From the NCBI RefSeq assembly GCF_032884065.1, contig NC_088863.1:62584104-62648103 (forward strand): a DNA stretch of 64,000 nt. The letters run 5' to 3'. The stretch is from Artemia franciscana. Its lineage: Eukaryota > Arthropoda > Branchiopoda > Anostraca > Artemiidae. The position numbers and the translations under genes are program-made. The notes beneath the pieces were generated by a model that was not told where the DNA came from, ran no database searches, and worked only from the letters and a program-made list of their open reading frames with translations. Shown in pieces: positions 36,901 to 48,088 of this stretch (its first letter is position 1; every line of letters starts with the position of its first letter).

Positions 36901-37996
36901 CATAATATGAATTTGTCATTTCATATTCCGAAAACAGATCGATGTGATGTATGCGAGGAAAAACGTGTAAGTGAAGAAAACAGAACTGAAATGGATCACG
37001 AAATAAAAGACAAGTATGAGGCTCATGTAAAAAGTAAAATTGAGACCAAGATTGAACATGACGGGGACAGGTAAAACCTATCTATTCCTCTATTTTGTTT
37101 TAATGTAGAGAATATTTTTCCGCTGCCCCGGGGTAATGTTTCTTCATTTTTCTATAAAAGCAAGATTACTACATTCAACCTCACGGCAATTCTTTCATTC
37201 CAGAGAAAGACTGGAGAGAAAATCAATGAGGTATACTGTTGTATTTGGTCCGAGTTTGAGGCTGGACGTGGAGCAAACAAAATAGCTAGTTGACTAGTGG
37301 CCATACTGGAACCAGTTCTTGATACTGACCCTGATACCTGTCAGTTAATTACTTGGTCGGACTCCTGCGTGTCCCAGAACCGAAAGTCGATTATAAGCTT
37401 CACCGTCCAAGATGTTCTAAGAAAATTTCCTCGCTTAGAAAAAGTGGTTATGAAGTATTGTGAACCAGGTCATTCGACTATAGAGGAGGTTGATGCTGTA
37501 CATAGCACTATTGAGCGGGGGCTAAAGCACCTTGATGTTCTTTGACTTTCAGAAGGCAGCAAAGCTGTTCAAGTACTCGTTGGTACCGTATTCAAAGGTA
37601 AAACAACTTGAGTTCCGTCAGGATAACGCTAAGAGAGTTTGGTTCAAAACTTCCTTCTCTGGAGACTTGCAAATGGCTACTATATCACAAGAATATACTT
37701 TGGTTAAAAAGTGTCCCAACAATTCGGCTGTCCGTGTTGTTGAACGTCTTGTTTTTCCCAAACTTTTTGGCAAAAATATTGATCTACCTGATGCGAAAAT
37801 CAAAGATGTCAATTATCTCCTGAAGTTCATCCCCAACCAAGACCAGATGTATTTTGAATACAAAATTGAACAGTACTACAAGGCCAAGGGGGATTTGGAA
37901 GTCTCTCCGTCTGTGCGAGATCCATGTCCAGAAGAGAAATCTATTGAAGCAAAACGGCAGCCAGCAAAGGAACTCAAAAAAAAGGAACGTTTCTGA
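36901..37996 (+). pseudogene. DDE-transposase-like gene, decayed
   Basis: Coherent protein signal across three frames. [16 protein letters not shown] is a zinc-ligand-like CxxC start, followed by a Lys/Glu-rich linker. About 37150-37290 then reads NLTAI...CIWSEFEAGRGANKIAS, a TGA, and LVAILEPV. Next comes LITWSDSCVSQNRKS with the acidic SDxC-QN block. EEVDAVHSTIERGLKHL follows, and after a frame change near 37535 a Lys-rich tail (to 37996). The block order (zinc ligands, GRGANE-like, WSDNCGGQN-like, GHT-VDxxH-IE-like) is one I recognise from widespread invertebrate transposase-derived proteins, but I cannot assign a superfamily. At least one stop and one or two frameshifts make it a relic. 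Confidence 0.6.
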
Positions 37997-38279
37997 CGTT
38001 TTTTATTTTTATTATTATACTTTTTGAAATAGTATTGCTACATCAGAACTCGTTTGTCGTATCTTCATGGTGAAAAGAATAGGCAGCCCTCACCGTTTTG
38101 TCGTATCTAAGTTAACTGAAATTTCGCCAAGGTCTGATTGTCGTATCTGTATTTCATTTCAGGTTATGACAATGAAAACTTCACCATTTCCATCTCATAT
38201 TCGGGAGACCTTCCTAGCAATTTTTTTTATGTATTTATGAAGAAAATCGGTTGTACCGTGTAAATTCCAGCAAAGGTGA

Positions 38280-38564
38280 AATTTTCAAAGTCGTTTTTCT
38301 CGGGATTTTGAAAACCTTAGTTACGAAAAAACCGCTCTCACAGGACGATATGATCTGAAAGGCCTGGGACTACTAGCACAGGGACTACTTGACACTGAAG
38401 CCGGTCAGTCCAGGTCACTTATCAGTGAAATTGAGCTTATTCCGTCTACTCGTTTAACAAGTTTGCGTATTCAGTCAGCTGCAGAACCAGTTATTGAGAT
38501 TGACAACGAAGTGTTTTTGATCAAAGGAAGACCCATTCTCTCTTGGTTTGATTGGGAAATGTAA
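38280..38564 (+). other. Unassigned 94-codon open frame without ATG start
   Basis: Open from a TGA at 38277 to TAA at 38562-38564. It includes GLLAQGLLDTEAGQSRSLIS, which faintly resembles the LLDTGA-SLIS active-site region of retroelement aspartic proteases, followed by VIEIDNEVFLIKGRPILSW. The Gly of DTG would be Glu and the spacing is off, so the resemblance may be chance. It may be a decayed part of the upstream transposase-like unit. Confidence 0.2.
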
Positions 38565-40690
38565 GCTTTAGTACTCACTTATTACCGAGGAGCTGCGAGA
38601 AAGGCTAAATCAATCCTTCTGGTCGTTTTAATTTGAGCAGAGACTCAAGTCGCTTAAGTCACATATCACAGCCAGCAAGCCAAAGCGAAAGCGAGTCTAA
38701 ATTGCAGAAAATTCTTCCATTAGAACGAACAGATCTACAATATTTTACTTCCCAGTTGATTCTGAGCTGAAGCAGGTCTGCAAATCTGCAAATCTACAAA
38801 AATCTGCAAGGAAATTGGTCTGAGTATGTACCGAAAAGAACTGAAGAAATAACATGTTTCCTTAAAAATGCTTTCTATTGATGAATGTGATACCTGCTCA
38901 TACCTATCAGCCAAAATCAGTGTCAGATCAGCCTCTGAAATTGAGGTAACAAAGCTGGAAAAGCATCAAGAGAGTCAAAAACGTGAGCAACCTTTACGCT
39001 ACTGACGCTGATCGTGTATGAAAAAACACCGAAAGGGTTTAAAGCTTCAACTTGCAGAAGATCCTTCTTCTGCCAACGATGCCGTCTTCGAAAGACGCTT
39101 TTTTCATCAGTCAAAGATTTGTCACACCAAAGTAGCCTTCTCTTTCCGGAGCCTAAACAAGCTGATTTTCCAAGCCCTGGGAAAAAATGAAATCCTGAGA
39201 ATGTGCTTTGGACATTCATATTGTGGATGTCAGGAAGAAACACGCAAAAAATGCCGTGTAACTTAGCTTATATTGTACAGATTTTTTTGTCAGAGGCAAA
39301 CTAACCATGTCTGTGAAAACTGACTAGGACGAACCTCATCAAGAATGGGATATCCTACAGCGAAAGTTCGATTGTCAACTTTTCCCCACGATGATGTCAA
39401 GGCCAAGAGGCGTACAGAGTGAAAAACTTGCCGTCATATTTGAGAAGCTAGTTCACTTGATGGCAAATTGAGTCAACCGCGATTTTTGCAAAGTACGCCA
39501 ACGTCAACAGGGAGTGAAGACTTATATGGGTCAATCAACTAGTGTTTACTTCCTTTATCTTTTTTATATCTTTTTTACCTAAAATAAATACGTTTTCCAT
39601 CACTTAGCTCTTCAGTAACTTGGTGTATATCCAGCCTTACCATTACTCGCGTGAGCAGACGTATATCCAACTGATTAAATAAGTAAAAGACTTATATCCA
39701 ACTAACCAGAAAACTAAAGAGATATATATCCAATTTTCGTTTGTTCAGAAGGGCGTATGTTTTTCAAGTTTGTAGCGAAAGAGACATAAGGACCAAATGG
39801 ACAACTTCCCAAGTTCGGATATACTTGAAAAGTCGCCTATCGGCTTGTGCAGTATCGAAAACTCCAAATTAAGTTGAAAAATCTTTGCTACAGGCTTATT
39901 TGCTCTCCAGTGAAGTGAGGTTTCTGGAATTTTTGAACCTAGTTTTCTCGAAACTGTGTTTTTGGATCTACGCCTCTTTCTCAAAAAACGGCTGCTGTGC
40001 CCACATAATATTCAATAATTCCATCTCATGAGAACCTCACTAGCATATTAAAGCCGGTACATGATTAACATACATTTAACCTTTACTGAATATCAGGAAT
40101 TACCAGTTAAGTAAAGCGGTTTATTTGAATTCAGATTATCTAGTAGAATCAGCTTAATAAAAGGAATAATTAGCTAAGTAAATCTATTTAGTTGAATTTA
40201 AGTGGACTAACAGACATGATTTAGTATTAAACTTTACTTGAAAGTACCTGGATCCTGGTGGTTTTTCCGCAGGGTACCGACACTCGGCATGTGGCAAGTT
40301 TCTATATATGGGTTCTCACTGTCACTCGCCTTCTAAACACGGACAATTTGAGCCTCTTCTTGATGTCATTACGTCCAAATTGACCTTAGAATAGAAGTAG
40401 TAACCTTATAAAATTCCAATTGTTTTTATTGGACCTTTAACACTTGCTTCAGCTTGTCTTTTGTCATTATGAAATACATGTCACCAAACCTTAGTTTCTT
40501 TTAATTTTCCAGGTGTTGGGACGATAAATTATTTTCTTCTAACGATTTAACAAGTCCAGGTTTTAGATTTTCAAAGGTATAGTGGGCATTGATGACCTTA
40601 TTTATGTCAAAATCCCAAACCCTGTCATCATCGCTATCATTTTTAATTTTAACACCTTTCGATTCTCGCTGTCCAGGTTGATTTTAATCG
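38565..40690. other. No recognised gene
   Basis: Possible coding remnants (for example around 39340-39540) are riddled with stops. Around 39620-39735 the word TATATCCAACT recurs four times at irregular spacing. Nothing else is supported. Confidence 0.5.
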
Positions 40691-40699
40691 ACTTATTCA

Positions 40700-41160
40700 T
40701 ATGTTTGGTGTTACATGTCTTCTAACTGCGTTTGTCTTTGCTTTTCATTTTCATTTTTGACTTGCTCACCTGCTCAGTGTCACATCTTTTTTAACTGCGT
40801 GTGTCTGGTCCTCATTTTCATTTTTGACACGCCATCACTATTTTTCTCACCGTGCGTATATTTGCTCTTCATTTTCATTTCTGAAAAGCTCACATGCTCG
40901 ATGGCAAATGTCTTATAACCACGTGTGTCTTTGCTCTTAATTTTAATTTTTACACATCGCCACTTTTCTTCTAGCCACCTGTGTCTTTTATTTTCATTTT
41001 TCTTTTTATCTGCTCATTTGCTTGATGTTGCATATCTTCTAAACGCATCTTTCTTTGCTCTTCATTTTATTTTTGACGCGCTCTAATTGTTGTTCTGGCA
41101 TATCTTCTAACCACCCATATCTCTGCTCTTCAACTTCACTTTTGACACGTTTCTAGATTC
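40700..41160. repeat. Degenerate tandem array, 53-72 bp units, about seven copies
   Basis: The core CTTCATTTTCATTTTTGAC or a variant occurs near 40743, 40811, 40867, 40935, 40988, 41060 and 41127, alternating with CTTCTAACCACGTGTGTCTT-like words. Units differ at many positions, so the array is old. Confidence 0.7.
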
Positions 41161-41449
41161 TGATTACTTCAGACAATTTAGCATTGGTCTTTTCATTAGC
41201 TACCCGTATTAGTGTTGTTGCAATTGAAGGTCCAGGCTGTCGATTTTCATGTCTTATCACGTTTGACAGTTCAGGTGTTGGTTCCAAGAATGAGAATTTA
41301 ATTTAATTGCAACGGCAAATTTTTGGTTTTTGGGCTATTCAACAGACATTATATTATATACATAACTAGCTGTTGGGGTGGCGCTTCGCGCCCCCCCTAA
41401 GCCCCCCCCCCCGCACGTGTAAGTCGTTCCCATTGTCTGTACATATAAA

Positions 41450-41590
41450 TAGATTGTCAGGTTTACCGACTGTTGAAAATGCAACATATAATTGTCCATA
41501 GGAAAAACAATCCGTATTCAGATCTATACCTCATGATTCTAATGATTGCCCTTGAGCTTTGTTGATGGTGATTGCTAATCGAACATTCTC
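41450..41590 (-). pseudogene. RepHel helicase C-terminus remnant in Helitron 2
   Basis: The minus-strand reading includes LAITINKAQGQSLES[13 protein letters not shown], then frame-changed [11 protein letters not shown]. It has the same stop and frame change as Helitron 1, so the two descend from an already broken parent. Confidence 0.7.
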
Positions 41591-42529
41591 TGTGTCGCCG
41601 TCGTCATTTATATATCCCCCTGTGCCCCCCGGCGTCCCCGTTGTAGTTGTGTCCCTGTGTCCCGGTCGTCATTTATATTCCCTTTGTCCTGGTCTTCATT
41701 TTTGTCCCGGTGTCCCAGTCTGTAATTTCTCTTTGAGTGTCCCAGTCGTCATTTATATTCCCTGTGTCCCGGTGTCCCGGTCGCCATTTGTGTCCCGGTG
41801 TCCCGGTCTGTATATACATTCGTTTTTGAATTGGTCTTTTTTTTAGTTTTTAGTTTTTTACCTTTTTTTTGTTTTTTTAGTTATACCTCATGATTCTAAT
41901 GATTGCCCTTGAGCTTTGTTGATGGTGATTGCTAATCGAACATTCCCTGTTTCCCCGTCGTCATTTTTATATCCCCTTGTGCCCCCCGGCGTCCCCGTTG
42001 TAGTTGTGTCCCTGTGTCCCGGTCGTCATTTATATTCCCTGTGCCCCGGTCGTCATTTGTGTCCCGGTCTGTATATACATTCGGTTTTGAATTGGTATAT
42101 GATGAAATAAATTTTTGTGTTTTTCCCCTTTTTCCTTTTTAGTTTTTTTTGTTTTTACCTTTTTTTAGTTTTTTTAGTTTTTTTAGTTTTTTGTGTTTTT
42201 CCCCTTTTTTCTTTTTAGTTTTTTTTTTTGATTTTTACCTTTTTTTAGTTTTTTTTAGTTTTTTTTCTTTTTTGTTTTTAGTTTTTACCTTTTTAGTTTT
42301 TTTTATTTTTATTTTTTTTTAGTTTTGCTTTTCTCCTTTATTTTTCAGTTTTTTTCCTTTTTTTATTTTTTTTTCTTTTTTAGCTTTTTTTTAGTTTTTT
42401 AGCTTTTTTAGTTTTTTTTTATTAGTTTTTAGTTTTTTTCTTTTTAGTTTTTTTTTGTAGTGTACATTTTTTTCATTTTTTTAGTTCTTTTTAGTTTTTT
42501 CTTTTTAGTTTTTTTTTGTAGTTTTTACC

Positions 42530-42608
42530 AAGCCAAGGTTCGAACCTGCAACCTCTCGGACCTAGAAACTGGAACATAACGCGCTACCAACTCAGCTACT
42601 TTGGGCTT
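42530..42608 (-). other. tRNA-like segment in Helitron 2 (copy 1)
   Basis: The minus strand reads CAAGCCCAAAGTAGCTGAG then TTGGTAGCGCG (A-box-like), and later GCAGGTTCGAACCTTGGCTTG (B-box and 3' acceptor arm). CAAGCC pairs with GGCTTG. The central part is longer than a normal anticodon arm. It is best read as a tRNA-derived sequence captured by the Helitron, not a functional tRNA. Confidence 0.5.
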
Positions 42609-42908
42609 GAATACATTCGTTTTTGAATTGGTATATGATGAAATAATTCATAATTCAGACGTCATTTGCGGAGAGACAGAAAGACAGACATAACACACAT
42701 ACACCTTATTTTTATGTTTTTCTCCTTTATTTTTCGGTTTTTTCTTTTTTTGTTATTTTTTCTTTTTTAGTTTTTTTTTAGTTTTTTAGCTTTTTTAGTT
42801 TTTTTATTAGTTTTCAGTTTTTTTTCTTTTTAGTTTTTTTTGTAGTGTTTACCTTTTTTTAAGTTTTTTTTAGTTTTAGTTTTTTCTTTTTAGTTTTTTT
42901 TTTGTAGT

Positions 42909-42988
42909 TTTTACCTAGCTAAGGTTCGAACCAGCAACCTCTCGGACCTAGAACCTGGAACATAGCGCGTTACCAACTTCGGGCTTGA
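42909..42988 (-). other. tRNA-like segment in Helitron 2 (copy 2)
   Basis: A near copy of 42530-42608 with a deletion in the A-box region (GAAGTTGGTAACGCG) and TTAGCTAGG at the 3' side. The surrounding T-rich DNA is duplicated as well, so it arose by local duplication. Confidence 0.5.
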
Positions 42989-43094
42989 ATACATTCGTTT
43001 TTGAATTGGTATATGATGAAATAATTCAGACGTCATATGCGGACAGACAGACAGACAGACATAACACACATACAACTTATTTTTATATGTATAG

Positions 43095-43211
<117 letters not shown>

Positions 43212-43262
43212 ATATATATATATAAATAAGTTGTCTGTCTGTGTGTCTGTCTGTGGATCAAG

Positions 43263-43334
43263 TGACGTCATGTTTCTGTGTTGACTGACGTCATGAAATT
43301 AGTTGTCGTCATTTTTGCTTTGACGGTGACGTCA
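43263..43334. promoter_or_regulatory. Three TGACGTCA palindromes upstream of RepHel
   Basis: Perfect TGACGTCA words at 43263-43270, 43286-43293 and 43327-43334, within 115 bases of the ATG at 43376. This is the consensus site of CREB/ATF-type bZIP factors. A promoter role is inference. Single or double copies also occur near the ends of other Helitron copies. Confidence 0.5.
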
Positions 43335-43375
43335 TTCAAGATATTTAAGACATATGTTCACGTAGAAATCTATTA

Positions 43376-46300
43376 ATGTTTAAGTTTACAATGACTGATG
43401 AACTTACCATGGCAAAAGCCGATGAAGATGCTCAAAGAGTCTATGCCAAAAAACTTGCTGCTGATAGAGAAAGTCAGAAAAGAAAGCGTGCCGAGGAACT
43501 ACCAGAGCAACGCGGAAGCAGACTTGCTGCTAAAAGAGAAAGTGAAAAAAGAAGGCGTGCCGAGGAATCAAAAGAAAAGCAAGGAAACAGGCTTGAGGCT
43601 GATAGAGAAAAAAAGAACAGAAAGCGTGCCGAGGAATCAAAAGAACAGCAAGGAAACAGGCTTGAGGCTGATAGAGAAAGAAAGAACAGAAAGCGTGCCG
43701 AGGAACTACCAGAGCAACGCGGAAGCAGACTTGCTGCTAAAAGAGAAAGTGAAAAAAGAAGGCGTGCCGAGGAATTACAAGAACAGCAAGCAATCAGGCT
43801 TGCTGCTGATAGAGAAAGTAAGAAAAGAAAGCGTGCCGAGGAATCACAAGAATAGCAAGAAATCAGGCTTGCTGCTGATAGAGAAAGTAAGAAAAGAAAG
43901 CGTGCCGAGGAATCAGAGCAACCTGAAAGTTATCGCCTGGCATTCAGGTACAACCCAGTCGATGATTATAGCTTGAGTAGATGTGTTCAAATCGGGACAA
44001 TGTCTAAAATTTGTCCCTATTGCAAGGCCTTGAAATTCAATGGTGAAACAATGGGAATGTTTTGCGCCTCAGGAAAAGTTAAACTTCCTCTATTGGCTGC
44101 ACCACCAGAGCCATTGAAGACTTTCCTTACTGGAACTACGTCAGAATCTAAGCGTTTTTTGTCAAAAATCAGAAAATACAACTCATGTTTCCAAATGACG
44201 TCGTTTGGAGCCCAAATCGAAAATCCAGATCAATTTATGTCTACTTTCAAAGTAAAAGGGCAAATTTATCATAGAGCAGGGTCCCTTCTACCATTCTCAG
44301 CTGAGAATCATAAATTTTTACAATTGTACTTCATCAGTGATAGAAATTCTGAATTGAATGCACGTTGCGAAATTTCTCCCAACGTTGAAAGGACAATCGT
44401 TTCCCAATTGCAACATCTTTTCCACGAAAATAATAATTTAGTGCGTCTGTTCAAAACAGCCATCGATTTGATGCCTACTGATACGCATAAAATTGTTATT
44501 TCCGCTGACAAAACGCCTCCTGGCCAACATGTGCGTAGATACAATGCTCCAACTATCGACGAAGTGGCAATCGTTATGGTCGGTGATCAGTTTTTACCTC
44601 GAGATATTATTCTTCATAAGCGAAACGCTCAGTTGTTAAGAATTGCTGAAACTCATCGATGCTACGATGCCCTACAATATCCTATCATTTTTTGGGATGG
44701 AGCCGACGGCTATCACTTTAATATTAAATTGATGAATCCAGCCACTAACAAAGAAATGAATAAGAAATGCAGTGCAATGCATTATTATTCCTATAGACTA
44801 ATGATTCGGCAGGATGAAGAAAATTATATTTTAAAATGCCGTGAATTGTTTCACCAATTCGTCGTTGATATGTATGCTAAAATTGAATCAGAAAATTTGC
44901 TATATATCCGGCTGAATCAGACCAAGCTCCGCTCTGAACAATACATTCATTTGCGAGATGCAGTTATAAATGACGGTAATACCACAAACGTTGGAAGATT
45001 AACAATTTTACCTTCGTCATATGCTGGCAGTCCCCGTCATATGCATGAATATGCTCAAGATGCTATTGCGTATGTTCGTCTCTATGGTCGTCCAGATTTA
45101 TTTATTACATTTACATGTAATCAATCTTGGGACGAGATACTGCAGCTTTTACTTCAAGGACAATCGGCGGTTCATAGGCATGACATTACGGCCCGTGTCT
45201 TCCGGCAAAAGTTGAAATCACTGATAAACTACATTGTAAAACTTAAGGTGTTTGGGTCAGTGCGATGCTGGATGTACTCAGTGGAATGACAAAAATGAGG
45301 TTTGCCACACGCACATATACTAATCTGGCTACATAAAAAAATTACTTCGAACGAAATTGATGATGTGATTTTCACTGAAATACCTGATAAAAATGTCGAT
45401 AAGGGGTTACATGATATTATTGTAAAAAATATGATACATGGACCTTGCGGTGCACTGAACGAAAATTCACCACGCATGGCCAAAGGAAGGTGCAAAAAGC
45501 AATATCCTCGACTTTTAGTTTCAAACACAATTACTGGCAATGATGGTTACCCACAATATAGAAGAAGATCTACTGAAGATGGCGGTAAAACAGCAATAAT
45601 AAAGAAGCGTAACGGTACCACCATCGAAGTAGATAACCAGTGGGTTGTTCCATATTCCCCATTATTATCAAAAACATTTAATGCACACATAAACGTTGAA
45701 TACTGTAACTCCGTAAAGGCAATCAAATACATATGTAAATACGTCAACAAAGGCAGTGACATGGCAGTTTTTGGCTTGCAGCCCGATATCAAAGATTTCG
45801 ATGAAATCGTACAATATCAGGCTGGAAGATACATAAGCAGTAATGAAGCTGTTTGGCGAATTCTTTCATTTCCGATACATGAACGTAGTCTAGCTGTTGT
45901 TCACTTAGCGGTACATTTACAGAATGGTCAACGTGTTTATTTCACGGAAACCATCGTGCAACAAAGAGTCCTGAATCCACCAGATACAACATTAACAGCT
46001 TTTTTTTGCTTTGCAAAAATGATTCTTTTTCTACAGAAACTCCCACGTGCAATATTTCCAAATCATCTGGGATGGGTAAAGTATTGCAGCAATGCAAACT
46101 TATTATTTGGGATGAGTGCACAATGGCACACAAAAAATCGCTCGAGGCTCTGGATCAATGCTTGAAAGATTTGCGAGGGAAGTCGAAACCCTTTGGCAGT
46201 ACATTAATATTGCTTGCGGGAGATTTCAGGCAAACATTACCTATAATACCTAGATCAACTCCTGCAGACGAAATGAATGCTTGCCTGAAAAATTCTAATT

Positions 46301-47154
46301 TATGGGCACACGTAAAAACATTAAAATTAACTACAAATATGCGTGTCCGATAGCAAAACGATGACTCTGGTCAAAAAATTTCAGATCAATTGCTGGCAAT
46401 GGGAAACGGAAAGCTCCCAGTAGACTCAATTTCAGGACGTATACAACTACCTGCTGATTTCTGTAATTTAGTGACGTCCAAAAATGAATTGATTGAAAAA
46501 GTATTTCCGAATATTCTAAAAAATTATAAAAATAATAAATGGCTAAGTGAAAGAGCGATTCTCGCACCCAAAAATATAGACGTCCACGAAATCAACAATA
46601 TTGTTTTGACCAAGATTCGAGACCAGGCAGTCCTTTACAAGTCAGTCGACAGAGTTTTGGAACCAAATGAAGCGGTTAATTATCCATCTGAATTTTTAAA
46701 TTCCATAGATCTTTCAGGGTTTCCACCACACGTGCTACAACTAAAAATAGGCGTACCAATAATACTTTTAAGAAATATAAACCCACCAAAGCTTTGCAAT
46801 GGCACTCGACTTGCCGTCAAAAAAACAATGGAAAACCTAATAGAGGCCAAAATCTTGACAGGGCCTTTTGAGGGTGAGGCTGTTCTTATTCCTCGCATTC
46901 CCATGATTCCAACGGATCTGCCATTTCAATTTAAAAGATTGCAATTCCCAATTCGATTAGCATTTGCAATCACCATTAACAAAACTCAAGGTCAATCATT
47001 AGAAAAATGTGGTATAGATCTTAATACTGATTGTTTTTCCCATGGACAATTGTACGTTGCATGTTCGAGGGTCGGTAAACCTGACAATCTATTTATATGC
47101 AGCGACAATTGGACAGCGAAGAATGTTGTATATTCGCAAGTTTTACGCAGTTAA
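43376..47154 (+). pseudogene. RepHel: Helitron HUH endonuclease-Pif1-like helicase, broken
   Basis: RepHel nicks and joins single strands (HUH Rep) and unwinds DNA (Pif1-like helicase) in rolling-circle transposition. In order: seven 23-residue Lys/Arg/Glu repeats (43455-43937); CPYCKALKF zinc-type motif near 44010; HUH motif PHAHILIWL near 45302-45330; two-tyrosine motif YICKYVNK near 45728-45751; helicase motif II IIWDECTMAH near 46090-46120; LLAGDFRQTLPI near 46210; late motifs TINKTQGQS and YVACSRV near 46975 and 47055. Breaks are TAG 43853, TGA 45287, TGA 45296 (in the GLPHAH approach), a frame change in an 8-T run at 46000-46007 and TAG 46351. At about 46034 the text jumps from KNDSF to STETPTCNISK. 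The segment with the Walker A site is missing (roughly 300 residues by family length). Not functional. Confidence 0.9.
43455..43937 (+). repeat. Seven tandem 69-bp coding repeats
   Basis: Each unit encodes 23 residues of the type AADRESKKRKRAEESQEQQ plus a NRL-like end. Units 1-2 and 4-5 share long identical stretches, so a three-unit (207-bp) block was duplicated. The TAG stop lies in unit 6 and looks like a CAG to TAG change. Highly charged, probably a helical nucleic-acid-binding or nuclear-targeting segment. Confidence 0.85.
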
Positions 47155-47160
47155 TTTGTA

Positions 47161-47661
47161 TTTTGAAACCAAATGAAGCGGTTAATTATCCATCTGAATT
47201 TTTAAATTCCATAGATCCTTCAGGGTTTCCCCACAGGTGCTATAACTAAAAATAGGCGTACCAATAATACTTTTAAGAAATATCAACCCACCAAAGCTTT
47301 GCAATGGCACGCGACTTGCCGTAAAAAAAAACAATGGAAAACCTAATAGAGGCCACAATCTTGACAGGGCCTTATGAGGGTGAGGCTGTTCTTATTCCTC
47401 GCATTCCCATGATTCCAACGGATCTGCTTTTTCAATTTAAAAGATTTGCAATTCCCAATTCGATTAGCATTTGTAACCACCATCAACAAAGCTCAAGGGC
47501 AATCACTAAAAAAATGCGGTATAGATCTTAATACAGATTGCTTTACCAATGTACAATTGTATGTTGCATCTTTGAGGATCGGTAAACCTGACAATCTATT
47601 TATACGCACAGACAATGGGACAGCGAAGACTGTTGTATATTCACAAGTTTTACGTAGTTAA
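47161..47661 (+). pseudogene. Tandem duplicate of the RepHel C-terminus
   Basis: About 500 bases repeat 46656-47154 (offset about 506), with small indels that break the frame. Readable parts are RIPMIPTDL and INKAQGQSL, then [20 protein letters not shown] and the stop. It shares the 3' coding end of RepHel but cannot be translated with it. Confidence 0.85.
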
Positions 47662-47672
47662 TTTGTATTGTA

Positions 47673-48012
47673 TCTATCTATCTATCTACCTATATAAAAA
47701 CGAGTTGTGTGTATGCATGTTTGTTTGTTTGTAAAAAGAGCGTTTGCATATGGCGTCATTATTAGTACATACGGCTTTGTATATGGACAGACAATGGGAA
47801 AGCAAAGAATGTTGTATATTCGCAATTTTTACGTAGTTTGAAACACATATATAAATCTATCTATATTCACAGGTGGGACACAGGGATACAACTACAATGG
47901 CGCGTAACTAATATGGCGCGTGACGACTTACGCGCGCGGGGGGGCTTGGGGGGGCGTGAAGCGCCCCATCAACTAGGTGTTGGGGTGGCGCGAAGTGCCA
48001 CCCCAACAGCTA

Positions 48013-48013
<1 letters not shown>
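47673..48013 (+). mobile_element. Short Helitron fused to the 3' end of Helitron 3
   Basis: It starts TCTATCTATCTATCTACCTA with a GTTGTGTGTATG leader like other Helitron 5' ends, then a third copy of the RepHel tail ([13 protein letters not shown]) and the hairpins and CTAG terminus. It matches 10843-11127. It could be a non-autonomous element inserted beside Helitron 3, or a new 3' end acquired by read-through. Confidence 0.6.
47938..48013 (+). terminator. Helitron 3' hairpins and CTAG terminus
   Basis: Two GC-rich inverted repeats: GGGGCG...CGCCCC near 47951-47967, and GTTGGGGTGGCGC with GCGCCACCCCAAC-like at 47979-48007 (one mismatch). CAGCTAG-T follows. Such a hairpin just before the CTRR-type end is the Helitron transposition terminator. 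Confidence 0.85.

Positions 48014-48085
<72 letters not shown>
48014..48085. repeat. (TA)n tract after Helitron 3
   Basis: About 72 bases of TA directly following the Helitron end. Confidence 0.97.

Positions 48086-48086
<1 letters not shown>

Positions 48087-48088
<2 letters not shown>

Noticed and set aside
42530-42988. Calling the Helitron tRNA-like segments functional tRNA genes
   Set aside because: The anticodon region is over-long and one copy has a damaged A-box.
43398-43976. 192-codon ORF in the second frame over the RepHel N-terminus
   Set aside because: A frame shadow of the 69-bp coding repeats; the repeat length, a multiple of three, keeps more than one frame open.
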